From NCBI GenBank assembly GCA_016700155.1, contig CP065001.1, positions 3,348,001 through 3,412,000 of the forward strand: a stretch of DNA of 64,000 bases, given 5' to 3'. Both the position numbers and the translations under genes were made by a program. The DNA is from Ignavibacteriales bacterium (lineage in GTDB: Bacteria; Bacteroidota; Ignavibacteria; Ignavibacteriales; Ignavibacteriaceae). The number at the start of each line of letters is the position of its first letter. Within the stretch, counting starts at the first letter, position 1. Under the pieces are notes generated by a model. The model worked only from the letters and a program-made list of their open reading frames with translations. It was not told where the DNA came from and searched no databases. Positions 34,921 to 45,400 of this stretch are shown piece by piece.

Positions 34921-36300
34921 ATGAAATTATTTACAAAAACCCTCAGCCTTAGTCTTATCCTCAGCATCTTTGCTATAATCAGTGGTTATGCTCAGACGGA
35001 GAACAAAGAATTTTCCCGCGAGCAAAGAATAAAATTAGCTGAAGATGTTAAATCAGAATTTCTACATGCGTGGAATGGTTACAAACAATATGCATGGGGC
35101 AATGATGCATTAAAGCCATTGTCAAATACTTCTCACAACTGGTATGAAGAATCCTTGTTGATGACTCCCGTTGATGCTTTTGATACAATGGTACTTATGG
35201 GATTAACTGAAGAAGCAAACGAAACTAAAGAACTGATATTCAGTAAGCTTTCATTCGATAAAAATTTTTATGTGCAAAACTTTGAAATAACAATTCGTCT
35301 TCTCGGCGGATTACTTTCTGCTTACCAGTTAGATGGTGATGAAAGATTTTTAAAACTCGCTGAAGATCTTGGGAACAGACTGCTTCCTGTTTTTAATTCA
35401 CCGACAGGAATGCCTTATGGAAGTGTTAATCTCACAACAGGCGAAACACGGTGGCAGGTTAGTAATCCTGCAGAGATTGGAACATTGATGATTGAATTCG
35501 GAACGCTGAGTAAGTTCACCGGCAATCAGGTATTTTATGACAAAGCCAAAAAGGGAATGGTGGAAATGTACAACCGCCGTTCAAAAATTGGTTTAGTCGG
35601 AACACAAATAGATGTTGAAAAAGGTGAATGGACAAATAAGGAAAGCCACATTAGCGGAATGATTGATTCATACTACGAATACCTTTACAAATGCTGGCTC
35701 CTTTTTGGCGACAAAGATTTTAAAGATATGTATGATGTAAGCATTGCAGCAGTTAATAAATATTTATCTGATACTACCGATACAGGATTGTGGTATGGAA
35801 CAAGTGATATGGAAACAGGTGAAAGAAAATCCACCCGCTTCGGTTCACTTGATGCTTTTTTTCCTGCTGTGCTGGCAATAAGCGGAGATTTGAACAGAGC
35901 GGAGTGGCTCCAGGAGTCCTGTTTATCGATGTGGAAGCTGCACGACATAGAACCTGAAATGCTGAATTATAAAACTATGGAAGTTCTTCACCCGAATTAT
36001 TATTTAAGACCTGAGATAACTGAATCAGCGTTTTATCTTTATCAATTAACAGGGAAAGAAAAATATCTGAGCATGGGAAAATATTTCTGGGAGAATCTAA
36101 AAAAACATTGTAGAACTGAAAGCGGTTATGCAGCACTGAAAAGTGTTATAACAAAGGAGAAGAACGATTCAATGGAAAGTTTTTTTCTTGCGGAGACTTT
36201 GAAATATTTCTACCTGCTATTTCACCCGGATAAAATTATTGATTTGAAGGAATATGTTTTTAATACTGAGGCGCACCCGATAAAGGTATTTTCAGAATAG
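34921..36300 (+). CDS. GH47 alpha-1,2-mannosidase
   Basis: 459 residues; AAAGGAAA precedes the ATG and the signal peptide ends near ISGYAQ. The (alpha/alpha)7-barrel family GH47 is recognised by EFLHAWNGYKQYAWGNDALKPLS, SLLMTPVDAFDTMVLMGL, NFEITIRLLGGLLSAYQL, GSVNLTTGETRW.VSNPAEIGTLMIEF, SHISGMIDSYYEYLYK, YLRPEITESAFYLYQLTG and SFFLAETLKYFYLLF. These enzymes are calcium-dependent, inverting alpha-1,2-mannosidases, common in eukaryotes and rarer in bacteria. It ends the three-gene mannosidase operon (10 bp gap). Confidence 0.93.
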   Translation: MKLFTKTLSLSLILSIFAIISGYAQTENKEFSREQRIKLAEDVKSEFLHAWNGYKQYAWGNDALKPLSNTSHNWYEESLLMTPVDAFDTMVLMGLTEEANETKELIFSKLSFDKNFYVQNFEITIRLLGGLLSAYQLDGDERFLKLAEDLGNRLLPVFNSPTGMPYGSVNLTTGETRWQVSNPAEIGTLMIEFGTLSKFTGNQVFYDKAKKGMVEMYNRRSKIGLVGTQIDVEKGEWTNKESHISGMIDSYYEYLYKCWLLFGDKDFKDMYDVSIAAVNKYLSDTTDTGLWYGTSDMETGERKSTRFGSLDAFFPAVLAISGDLNRAEWLQESCLSMWKLHDIEPEMLNYKTMEVLHPNYYLRPEITESAFYLYQLTGKEKYLSMGKYFWENLKKHCRTESGYAALKSVITKEKNDSMESFFLAETLKYFYLLFHPDKIIDLKEYVFNTEAHPIKVFSE

Positions 36301-36339
36301 GTTTTTAACGATAGCTGTAACTTTCTAGCTGGAGTGATT

Positions 36340-36362
36340 CGCAAGCTGAAGCTTGCGGCTAC
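36340..36362. repeat. Intergenic palindrome with one GTAG end (flavour C)
   Basis: CGCAAGCT-GA-AGCTTGCG (36340-36357) is followed by GCTAC. On the minus strand it reads GTAGC-CGCAAGCT-TC-AGCTTGCG, so it has the same GTAG terminus as the in-frame palindromes; the other end has decayed. It lies between the convergent mannosidase operon and the DUF2207 gene and may also help to end transcription. Confidence 0.6.
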
Positions 36363-36399
36363 CTGGCATTCATTCTTTATCCTATTCTTACTGGCGGAA

Positions 36400-38316
36400 T
36401 CACCATCCGCCGCCGCCTCCACCACCCCCGCCGCCGCCCGAGGAACCACCGCTTCCTGAGCTTGAACCAGGGGCTGATGAGGATGATGAAACCGCACTTG
36501 AAAATGATCCGCTGAATGATGAAGCAAATCCGCTTGCGCCGAATGTACTCCACGCGGTGCCTGAATAAAACGAAGGTGAATACTTTCTGCCATCTTCACG
36601 TACAGATGATAAAATAGATTCAAATTGTTCCGACCATTCCTGCTCAACACCGAGAGCAAAAGCAAATGGCAAAAATTTTTCAAACAACTCAGGTGTTTTA
36701 TCAACAGGATGCATGAGATTTAACCTGTCTTTCTCAGCAACACCAAGATACATTTTGAATCCTTCAATCTTATCCATAAATGATCTGCCGAGAAGAGTTG
36801 GCGCTTTTAACAGCTGGTAAAAAACTACATTCAATGTTCCGATCAATGCAAGCAATAGAAGTGTGAACGGTGAGCCTTCCATACTTAACATTACCAGACC
36901 AAATATTTCGCCGCCGATGAACGGAAGAGAAAATAAAGTTATGAATATAGCACCGGCAATCGATGCGGCTTTTTTTCTTCCTCTGCGAAATACATCAACC
37001 CATGATTTGAAAACTGTAAAGACAAGTAGTATCACTCCGAAACTCCAGATGGAAAGCCAGATGAATAACCCGATTTCTGCTTCAGAAGAGAATGCAATTG
37101 TGGCGACATATACTATTACAGATATCAGAATCCCAATGAGGAAATATTTTCTGTTAGTAATGAAATATGTTTTTTCATAATCAGTCTTTAGTGCTGATTT
37201 CAGGGCATTAATCCCTTTCTTCACCTCACTATGATTTACATTTTTCAGCAGAAGTGATTTTCCTTTTTTCTGTAGTGACAAAGAGGTTAAAACTTTTTTT
37301 TCTTCTGATGAAAGAGATTCAGCGGGTATTCCGGTACCAATCAACTGGTATGTAGCATCATCTTCCTGGATTGTGAGATGTTTTTTTACAGCGAGATTCA
37401 TTATCAACGCAGCGAAACATTTATTATCAAATCCCATCTTTAATAAATACCTGGCAGCAGCAGGAGTAATGTTTCCAGGTGCTTCATACAGCGGAATGAT
37501 TGTCTGCTTTTCAGGATCTCTTCCATAACGGAACCAGAAAAATATATAGTATAGAAAAAGTATCACCAACCCTGCGAGCGCAATAATTATTGAACGATTA
37601 TCTTTGATGAAATAATTTATCTTCTGTGAAGTATCAGCTTCTTTTACAAAACCTTTCGGGAACTCAACCACAACTGTTAAACCTTCGTAGCCATTAAGAG
37701 AATATTTAGTAATGAATTCAACCGAAGCGTCCGGGTTTATTTTATAAGTATAGTTCCTTCCTTTTGAACCGAACTGTCCTGTAAAAGCGTACGCTTTCAG
37801 ATCATCTTTTGAAATACCTTCCGGCAGTGTGATTCTTGCAGTTGCTTTTTGAATTTCAAACGCCCAGCCGTTGCCTGTAACATTCCAGTAAAGTTCATCA
37901 TGATCCTTAAAGAAACCAAGCTGCCGAGATGTTTTATACCTTATCGTGTAAGTATAAAATTTACGTGGAGTAAGAAATATGTTTTCACTTCCTAGATAAA
38001 TCCTTATTCCGTTCGAAACATTTTCATAATGGTTTGGTTCCGTTTTCCCGTCACGAAGGGTTTCAAGCAATTCAAAATCAACAATAACTTTGTTACCGTA
38101 GTCATCTTTATATCTTGTGGGAAAATCCCTGAATATTCCTCTTTTAATTTGCTGACCAAGAGAATACACCTTTATAGTTTCTTCAACATTCATTGAACCG
38201 TCGGTATTTATTTTTATTTCACTGTGATATGATTCAATTCTTTCATAATCCTGAGAGAATATTTTTACAGAGAAAACAAAAATGAGAAAGCACAAAACGG
38301 GTATTATGTTCTTCAT
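36400..38316 (-). CDS. DUF2207 membrane protein with poly-Gly tail
   Basis: 638 residues. The signal peptide is followed by the DUF2207 extracytoplasmic domain (INTDGSMNVEETIKVYSLG, IKRGIFRDFPTRY, YTYTIRYKTSRQLGFF, ELYWNVTGNGWAF). A membrane helix lies near 250 (IIIALAGLVILFLYYIFFWF), then a cytoplasmic region (YEAPGNITPAAARYLLKMGFDNKCFAALIMNLA), then a helix cluster (YFLIGILISVIVYVATIAF, IGLFIWLSIWSFGVILLVF and more). The C-terminus is Ser/Gly rich and ends in a run of eleven Gly and a final Trp, as is common in this family. DUF2207 proteins typically pair with LemA; the LemA gene overlaps by 4 bp upstream. The function is unknown. Confidence 0.88.
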   Translation of the reverse strand: MKNIIPVLCFLIFVFSVKIFSQDYERIESYHSEIKINTDGSMNVEETIKVYSLGQQIKRGIFRDFPTRYKDDYGNKVIVDFELLETLRDGKTEPNHYENVSNGIRIYLGSENIFLTPRKFYTYTIRYKTSRQLGFFKDHDELYWNVTGNGWAFEIQKATARITLPEGISKDDLKAYAFTGQFGSKGRNYTYKINPDASVEFITKYSLNGYEGLTVVVEFPKGFVKEADTSQKINYFIKDNRSIIIALAGLVILFLYYIFFWFRYGRDPEKQTIIPLYEAPGNITPAAARYLLKMGFDNKCFAALIMNLAVKKHLTIQEDDATYQLIGTGIPAESLSSEEKKVLTSLSLQKKGKSLLLKNVNHSEVKKGINALKSALKTDYEKTYFITNRKYFLIGILISVIVYVATIAFSSEAEIGLFIWLSIWSFGVILLVFTVFKSWVDVFRRGRKKAASIAGAIFITLFSLPFIGGEIFGLVMLSMEGSPFTLLLLALIGTLNVVFYQLLKAPTLLGRSFMDKIEGFKMYLGVAEKDRLNLMHPVDKTPELFEKFLPFAFALGVEQEWSEQFESILSSVREDGRKYSPSFYSGTAWSTFGASGFASSFSGSFSSAVSSSSSAPGSSSGSGGSSGGGGGGGGGGGW

Positions 38317-38861
38317 ATCTTCACCTGCGGCGACATTCTTTCAGAAGCTAATTCAATTTCAAAATAGTCATCAGTCTTATACCTGAATACATTTGCGATA
38401 ATATTGCTGGGGAATGACTCAACCCTTATGTTGTAATCCCTTACAACACCATTATAATATCTTCGTGCGTATTGAAGCTGGTCTTCAGTATCAGCAAGTT
38501 CTTTTTGAAGATCTAAAAAATTAGTACTGGCTTTAAGATCAGGATATGCTTCGGCGATAATTAATAAATTAACTATCGATTTGGTCAGATCATTCTCGGT
38601 GTGCGCTTTTTCTTTTATCTGTTCCTGAGAAGCAGCTTTATTTCGTAGTTCAGTTATTTTTTCGAATAAAGATTTTTCATACCCTGAATAACTTTTTACA
38701 GCATCAACAAGATTGGGTATCAGGTCATTTCTTCTTTTAAGCTGAACATCTATCCCGCTCCATGCTTCACGGATAAGATTTTTATCTTTAACAAATTTGT
38801 TATAAACAATTACGAACCAGAAAACAACTAATATGACTATTGCGGATATGACAAATGACAA
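38313..38861 (-). CDS. LemA family protein
   Basis: 182 residues. The start is TTG at 38861, supported by GGAGG five bases upstream. One N-terminal membrane helix (VISAIVILVVFWFVIVYNKFV) is followed by the LemA four-helix body: VQLKRRNDLIPNLVDAVKSYSGYEKSLFEKITELRNKA, AEAYPDLKASTNFLDLQKELADTEDQLQYARRYYNGVVRDYNIRVESFPSN. LemA proteins are membrane-anchored with an exposed helical bundle; their role is not well known. It is translationally coupled to the DUF2207 gene (ATGA-type 4-bp overlap). Confidence 0.92.
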   Translation of the reverse strand: MSFVISAIVILVVFWFVIVYNKFVKDKNLIREAWSGIDVQLKRRNDLIPNLVDAVKSYSGYEKSLFEKITELRNKAASQEQIKEKAHTENDLTKSIVNLLIIAEAYPDLKASTNFLDLQKELADTEDQLQYARRYYNGVVRDYNIRVESFPSNIIANVFRYKTDDYFEIELASERMSPQVKI

Positions 38862-38897
38862 TTTATCCTCCGTTTATTTTATAGTTCTTATTCTTCC

Positions 38898-40304
38898 TTA
38901 ATCTTTTTCGTAAATCCACTCTTTTTGTTTCTTTAATCTTTTATCAAGGTTATACTTTTTAAAGAGTGTTATCATTTCATCATCTGTACGTTTATTTATT
39001 TCCAGCTTACTGTTATTTGCCAGTTCAGACGTAAGTAAAGTGATAACAGCCGCAGCTTCTGACAAATATTTTTTATTCACTTTATCAAAAGTATCACCTG
39101 CTTCATGATAATATTTGTGCATCTCTTCATCAAGATGTGCCTGGAGTGTTATGGTGGGAACACCTGCGAACATAAACGGCATGTGGTCGCTGTTCGTCCA
39201 TGGAGAATTGACAACACCGGATTTTAAATTAAAGCCGATTAATTTTTCATTAAGTTCAGTGAGAAATGGAATAAGTTCATCAATACCCATCGCGTTAAAA
39301 CCTGTGGGAGAACCGGTCATATCCATATTGATCATTGCTTTGATCTTATCATCTTTGTGCATCTCAACATATTTTTTTGAACCCCACAGACCAAGTTCTT
39401 CGCCGTTGAACCATACTAATTCGATTGTGTAATAATTTTCTTTGCTGAAATTTTGAATGAGTCTTGCAACATCAAAAAGAATTGCCGTACCAATGCCGTT
39501 ATCAATTCCTCCCTGACCCAAGTCCCACGAATCAAAGTGCGCACCGACAACAATTTTTTCATCTGACTTACCGGGAAACGTAACAACTGTATTTGCAGAT
39601 TCCATCTCAACACAATATGATCTTGATGTCACTTCTATTTCGACCTGAATATTTTTTTCAAGTAATCTTTGTAGCCACTTCCCTTCTTCATAAGTAAGAC
39701 TGAATGCAGGTATTGGTGTCGGGTCTCCCTGAAAATTTCCTGTACCAGCAAGATTTTGCGCACCTGTTTTTGTGTTGATGAATAATATCGCTATAGCCCC
39801 ATGTTTAGCGGCTATATCTATTGCTTCATACCTTAACAGTGCTTCTTTTCCTTTTGGATTTTCCTGTGTCACTAACACAATTTTCCCATTAACACTAATT
39901 CCCGAGTAGTCCTCATCAAAACCATATTGAGCATATACAACATTTGATTTTGCTGCTGCCAGCGGATTAACATATCCAAGCGCAATTGCTTTCAGTTTTT
40001 TTTCAACCGGTGATTTAAGTATTACTTCATCATCACCACGAACCCAGCCGGGCACTTTTATTTTTTCCCGTTTATAATTTATATCATGCTTCTGAAGTTC
40101 TTCTGCCAAAATATCCATCGCTTTTAGATTACCAGGTGTACCCATTAATCTTCCGCCGGTTTCATCGCATAATCTTCCAAGAACTCTGTAAGAATCATTA
40201 TCAACAAAAGCAGAACCTATTATGTTGTACCAGGTTTGTTTTTGCTGGGCATTTAATACTGCGACAAAGAAAATTAAAATTGCTATTGAAAAAGTTTGTT
40301 TCAT
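38898..40304 (-). CDS. Exported M28-family zinc aminopeptidase/carboxypeptidase
   Basis: 468 residues. The signal peptide (TFSIAILIFFVAVLNAQ) is followed by a PA-like insert (about 105-225) and an M28 peptidase domain with the full two-zinc ligand set: His256 in GAHFDSWD, Asp268 in GGIDNGIGTA, Glu302/Glu303 in WFNGEELG, Asp328 in INMDMTGS, and His400 in YYHEAGDTFDKV. The layout resembles plasma glutamate carboxypeptidase/CPQ-type dipeptidases. It should act in the periplasm or outside the cell on short peptides. It follows the PAS gene by 23 bp on the same strand. Confidence 0.9.
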   Translation of the reverse strand: MKQTFSIAILIFFVAVLNAQQKQTWYNIIGSAFVDNDSYRVLGRLCDETGGRLMGTPGNLKAMDILAEELQKHDINYKREKIKVPGWVRGDDEVILKSPVEKKLKAIALGYVNPLAAAKSNVVYAQYGFDEDYSGISVNGKIVLVTQENPKGKEALLRYEAIDIAAKHGAIAILFINTKTGAQNLAGTGNFQGDPTPIPAFSLTYEEGKWLQRLLEKNIQVEIEVTSRSYCVEMESANTVVTFPGKSDEKIVVGAHFDSWDLGQGGIDNGIGTAILFDVARLIQNFSKENYYTIELVWFNGEELGLWGSKKYVEMHKDDKIKAMINMDMTGSPTGFNAMGIDELIPFLTELNEKLIGFNLKSGVVNSPWTNSDHMPFMFAGVPTITLQAHLDEEMHKYYHEAGDTFDKVNKKYLSEAAAVITLLTSELANNSKLEINKRTDDEMITLFKKYNLDKRLKKQKEWIYEKD

Positions 40305-40327
40305 ATTTATTCCCTGTTATTTCTTTA

Positions 40328-40672
40328 TCATCCCCTGATGAAGTGAGGCATATCAAATGGAATTTCTAATGACAGCTCCACATAACCATTAAATTGACCA
40401 CCGTCAAAAACGGGTGATTGGTAAATGAGTTTTTTAATCCCGTTCTTTTCTATTGTGTAAATGTTTGTGATTTTCTTCTCATACAAATCTTTTAGTTTGC
40501 TTTTGGAAGGTTCGGGGTGACAGTCAAAAATATTTGAACCAATTAGTGAATAACCTCCGTCATCTTTAAAAACAATGGATGCTTTTTCATTCATAAATTT
40601 GATAATGCCGTTTTTGTCAGTTACAGTAATTGCGCCGGGAAAATTTTTCTGCCAGTTAGTTGTTTCATCCAT
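40328..40672 (-). CDS. Stand-alone PAS-domain protein
   Basis: 114 residues covering a single PAS fold: NFPGAITVTDKNGIIKFMNEKASIVF, GGYSLIGSNIFDCHPEPSKSKLKDL, YTIEKNGIKKLIYQSPVFDGGQFNGYVELSLEI. AAAGGAAA precedes the ATG. There is no output domain, membrane segment or signal peptide, so it would be a cytoplasmic ligand- or redox-sensing module working with a separate partner. The CHPEP motif is seen in PAS proteins of several signalling families. The neighbours (a CotH-kinase protein before it and a peptidase after it) give no clear partner. Confidence 0.8.
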   Translation of the reverse strand: MDETTNWQKNFPGAITVTDKNGIIKFMNEKASIVFKDDGGYSLIGSNIFDCHPEPSKSKLKDLYEKKITNIYTIEKNGIKKLIYQSPVFDGGQFNGYVELSLEIPFDMPHFIRG

Positions 40673-40717
40673 AAAATTTCCTTTAAACGAAATGTTACGG
40701 TTGAAATATATGAAATA

Positions 40718-42457
40718 TCATTTAATGAGAATCATTTTCTTTGTTTCAGTAAATGAGCCGGCTTGCAATCTATAGTAATAGATGCCTGATGCCAGATTAT
40801 TGATACCGGATAATCCGCCCGGGGCGGAGGAATGGTCTTGTGTATTAAATTCAACTTCATAAGTGCCGGGAGATTTTTCTTCATTAACTAAAGTCGTGAT
40901 TTGATTTCCTAGAATATCATATACACGTAATGTTACGTGCACAGGGGACGCATAATATGCGTCCCCTACAATAAATTTTATTTTAGTGGTCGGGTTGAAC
41001 GGGTTTGGATAATTCTGTTCTAAACTGAAATCTGTCACAATCGTATTTACGTCAACAACATCTGTAGGATTCCCTATCATATTTTGATTCAGCCAGATGA
41101 ATCGGCTGGTTAACCATTGTTTCAGGTAATTAACTTCATCATTATAAGTCTGACCTACGTACGCATTTGGCCAGACGTATACACCAAGTATAGGCCAGCG
41201 CTGATAGTTTCTTATTTGTGATTCATTAAGGTATGTAACAAGAGAATCAATGTAATGAAAAACATGATTTGTGTTGAAGACAGTGTTTTTTAATTCATTC
41301 CATCTTGCATGTACCTTATCAGCGAACGACTGATGATAAATTAATTTCTTCCACCAGAAAGGCATTACCCATATTTCTTCATTCAGGAATTCATAATCAG
41401 TTTCAAATGTTTGAAACATATAACCGGAAGTAACAGCAACATCATAGTAATCACCGTTGCCCATTGAAATATTATAATCCCAAACCGGGCCCATAAACAT
41501 TTTGGGATTCCTGCTGTCGCGATCCTTGTACATAAAAGCACTCAGACGGTACGTGTCAACATTCTTAACTGTTTCATTCAGAATGAAATAATCGATATAA
41601 GAATTAACATCGAGAAAATGAGGATACCCAAGCAGTGAATCAGCAAAATGTATGCTGTACATTGCAGCTTCAAAATCGAAGATAAAATCTTTTATATAAT
41701 TTTTTTGAACAGTAGTCATATCATCAGGTTTGGGATAATGGTACTGATATTCAATTCTTTGCCAGGCATTATTATGAGGGGGTATAACTGATGTCCATCC
41801 TTCATTGCCCTCACCATCGGGTTTATCAATTTTAATTATATAACCGCCTGTAAGTTCATCACCCGTTGAATCGGCGGGTTCAAGTTTTTTAATATCAACC
41901 CGATTTGCATCACGTTTAATTTTTTCGAGCAGAACATAAATCCCACGGTAATCACCGTTTAATACAAGTTCACAAAACTTTGTCCGGCTTGCATACCATC
42001 CCATTTCATTAACGAGTTTGTAGGCAATCACATCACGAACTAACGACTTATCGTTGTAAGGCGCATATAAAACCCAGTCGCTTTCTTCAGGAAAACCCAG
42101 AACAGAAACTTTTAAATCTTCTCCAAGTGAATCCCTTGTTTCAACTGCGTACTGCTTTTTAGGGAACATCTGTGAACTTGAACCGCGGATTTCGATTCCG
42201 ATCTTTCCGTTATAATTGTTGAATGGATCAGTAATATTATTCCTTACTCCCTCACCGTTGTAAATAATCCCCATGTCAGCGGTGATTTTATGATCATCAG
42301 GTATAGTTTGCCCTCCGGTATTGATAACAATTATTGGAAGGTTGGATGAAGTGAAATCAAGTGTTGAATTGTCGGGAAAATTATTTTTATCCTGGGCTAC
42401 GGATAAATAATTCAGACAAAAAAAGATTGCTGCTAACTGAAAATATTTTGAGAACAT
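40718..42457 (-). CDS. Secreted CotH-kinase family protein with type IX sorting tail
   Basis: 579 residues. The signal peptide ends near LSVAQ. The CotH kinase core is clear: IGIEIRGSSSQMFPKKQYAVETRD, LYAPYNDKSLVRDVIAYKLV, CELVLNGDYRGIYVLLEKIKRDANRVDI, GGYIIKIDK, and the metal/phosphate segment MFMGPVWDYNISMGNGDYY. CotH proteins are atypical kinases that can phosphorylate secreted proteins. From about residue 480 it has a type IX sorting domain (LEQNYPNPFNPTTKIKF) with the palindrome-encoded VGDAYYASPVH insert (40943-40970), ending ETKKMILIK. It lies 30 bp after the larger CotH protein, so the two are likely co-expressed. Confidence 0.9.
   Translation of the reverse strand: MFSKYFQLAAIFFCLNYLSVAQDKNNFPDNSTLDFTSSNLPIIVINTGGQTIPDDHKITADMGIIYNGEGVRNNITDPFNNYNGKIGIEIRGSSSQMFPKKQYAVETRDSLGEDLKVSVLGFPEESDWVLYAPYNDKSLVRDVIAYKLVNEMGWYASRTKFCELVLNGDYRGIYVLLEKIKRDANRVDIKKLEPADSTGDELTGGYIIKIDKPDGEGNEGWTSVIPPHNNAWQRIEYQYHYPKPDDMTTVQKNYIKDFIFDFEAAMYSIHFADSLLGYPHFLDVNSYIDYFILNETVKNVDTYRLSAFMYKDRDSRNPKMFMGPVWDYNISMGNGDYYDVAVTSGYMFQTFETDYEFLNEEIWVMPFWWKKLIYHQSFADKVHARWNELKNTVFNTNHVFHYIDSLVTYLNESQIRNYQRWPILGVYVWPNAYVGQTYNDEVNYLKQWLTSRFIWLNQNMIGNPTDVVDVNTIVTDFSLEQNYPNPFNPTTKIKFIVGDAYYASPVHVTLRVYDILGNQITTLVNEEKSPGTYEVEFNTQDHSSAPGGLSGINNLASGIYYYRLQAGSFTETKKMILIK
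40943..40970. repeat. In-frame palindrome in a sorting domain (flavour A, copy 2)
   Basis: On the minus strand it reads TGTAGGGGACGCATA-T-TATGCGTCCCCT and is translated VGDAYYASP. The 5' arm and core are identical to 5021-5051; the 3' outer bases have changed (GTGC in place of ACAC), so the palindrome is starting to decay. Confidence 0.9.
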
Positions 42458-42487
42458 CTTAACCTCAAATTCAAAAGTCAGGAAAAC

Positions 42488-45400
42488 TTATTTCAGCAGA
42501 AGAAGTTTTTTAGTCGCTGAAAAGTTTCCTGCTTTAAACTGATAAAAATAAACTCCACTCGAAAGACCAAATTCCGCTGTGTCAAAAACTACTTCATAAA
42601 CTCCGGGTGATTGTTCTTCGTTAACTAACACCGCGATTTCATTACCCAGAATATCATACACACGTAAGGTCACAGGCACGGGGGACGCATAATATGCGTC
42701 CGCTACAGCATAGCGGATTCGTGTCGCTGGGTTAAATGGATTCGGGTAATTCTGCTCAAGTGAAAACTCCGGAGGTATAATTTCATTTTCATCTTCAACT
42801 GAAGTGAAATTATCATTAACAGCACCGGGCGTGCCGTGACCGACAGATGCATCCCAGCTTCCGGGTAATGAATTATCGAGAGAAGGATTTCTTAGAGAGA
42901 GTGTAGGACCGTCACCGTCTGCCTGTGCAGGCCACGGTTCCTGATCATCATAAGTTAGAGAATCAATAAGGTTTAAATTATTATCCAACAGTCTTAATTT
43001 TTCTCCGCCTCCGCTTAATCCGAATCCAATATTGCCGATGTAGTTTGTTACATTCGGGAAAAGCGGTTTGAATAAAGCAGTGTCATAAACCAACACAAAA
43101 TATTCACCGGCATTTAACACCGTCCCCGATGGTATAACAAAGTTGTGTATGTCTTCTTCATCTTTAAATATCCAGTTGGAAAGATTAACTGTTGAATCTG
43201 TATTGTTATAAAGTTCTATCCAGTCTTCGGTATTGAAAGCAACAGATGAATTATAGTTTATTTCATTAATCACGATATCAGGTAACGATGCAGTATTCAA
43301 TTCAAATACCGGTGTCAGCGAGACCCATTCAGTAACAGAAATACTAAGTGTATCGCTTATTGAACTCACACTTCCTTCCCATCGAACAAAACGGAATCCC
43401 GGTTTCGGTTTGGCGATTACTTTAACTGGTACATTTGCAAAGTAATATCCGGTCCAGACTGGCGAATTAGTTTCAATTGAATTAATTCTTACCTTGCCCA
43501 TAGAAGTATCAACTCCCGACAGGCTTAACAGATTAACAGAACCCGCATTGAAATTTTGAGTAAAGTGTAACCTTGAATATGAAAGCCGGTTGTTTGCAAA
43601 TGTGATCATACGTTGAACTTCAGAAGACCAATCTCCCATCTCATTCCAGCGGCTGTGATGTCTTGGTATTTCAGATTCTATAGCAGACTTCATTGTATTT
43701 ATTTTATCAACAACTACAGTTGCTTTGAATACCGTATTTGATAAATCGCTGAAGCAATTAATAAAATCATTTTTGAAACCGGTATTCTCAAGTAATTTTC
43801 TAAAAAGAAATGTAGACCATGGAGGATTGGGCCAGCTAGGTCCGTTTGTCGCCGTAGCAAAGGTCAACATATTGAAACTATACGCTGTCTGATCATACAG
43901 CCCGAAACCAAAATCTGTATCGAACATTATCCATCGCCATTTTCCATTTGCAGTTCTAGGTCGCCAGAATTTAATGTTGCTGCCGGGCCAGTCTTTATTC
44001 GCGGCGTAAATCTGTGTCGCCATATATTTGATATAGTTCTCTACATCCATCTGAGTTTTTACATACTCATAGTTCTGTTGTATTGAAGGACTGTTGCTTT
44101 CAAGATATTCCAGTAATGCGATATAATGTTCATTGTCACCTTCGACAATATCACCGCCGTACTCTAGTATATCAACGCTGTCGGGATCAACACCATGATG
44201 TGATGCAAGAAAATCTTCATTTACTTTTTCGCGGATATTATGAATGCCCCAGTATTGACCATTGATAAAAACTATAGCAGGACGGAATGCCTGTTTGTCT
44301 ATACCTAAATTGTCAACGAGACCTGTTATTAATCCATCTCTGAACATTGTGGATTGCCAGTCATTCCCCGAGTTGCGAAGAACAAATGATTCAAACTCAG
44401 TTATCGGTAGTTCAGGAAAAAACTGATAGTCAATAGAGCCCGGACCGTATTCATTTCGTGCAAAAATTGCTAACGATTTTTGAGCATGTCCCCTGCTCCA
44501 TCCGCCAAAGATTTTAACTCCGGCATCAATGCTGAACGCAAGGCTTCCGTTAGTTTCAAACAACTCAACATGAATTGGTTTTTCCCAATCCTTCCAGAAA
44601 TTAGCTCCGAAGTAAGGGAAATCAGGTTCAGCGCTGTCACCCAAAGTGTAGATTCCAAACTCTTCATCAAAAAAATGTTCCGGGTTAGTTGAAAGTGAAA
44701 CTACAGTTAGATCGGACGGAACATTAATAAAGTATGTGTTTGTAATCGTGTTACCGGGCAGTAAACCGCTGCCTATTTCTGTGGCTCTTAAAACTTTTGT
44801 TGAAGTGATCTGAATCGGATTTAAATATAGAGTGGAATTTTCATCCGGCATACTTCCGTCGAGTGTGTAATAAATAGATTCACCCTGAACTCCCGGAGTA
44901 AGTGTTACGGAAACAGGCGAAGCATAAAATCCTGCAGCCTGGGAAAATACCGGGGATGAAGAAACTCCGTTGTATCCGGCTGTTGTATTGCTGTCACCAG
45001 GTGTTGGATCTGCAAACATAACAAACGTTGAACTGCCGTCAGGTTTTCTTCCTAAAGAAATATCTGTCGGTATAACACCGAACTGAAGTGTATCTGCAGT
45101 TATTCCAGATGAATTTGTAAGAACCAGAAAATCTCCATCAGCGTTCAATTTAAAATTTGTGTGGAGATGCTTTTCAGGTAAAATAAGTAACGGATGAGTA
45201 CCATTTGGGTTTGGCGGAGTAGTATTCATTCCTAAAGTAAAAAATGGAATACAGGATAAGTCGGATGATGAGGTTCCATAATTATGTACTTGTATAGCAA
45301 GCACATTTTCACCTTGCTGCAGGAATGACAGAACATTCTGTACAGAAAATGCCGGAGGATTTCCGCCCTGATAAATTACTGCTTCCGTCGCAGAGTCTGC

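Noticed and set aside
36340..36362. CRISPR repeat or transposon end
   Set aside because: A single short palindrome with no spacers, no repeats at regular distance and no transposase gene nearby.
36353..36568. Plus-strand frame coding for a Pro-rich peptide opposite the end of the DUF2207 gene
   Set aside because: It is the reverse complement of the poly-Gly tail of a well-supported gene; it has no ribosome site and no family.
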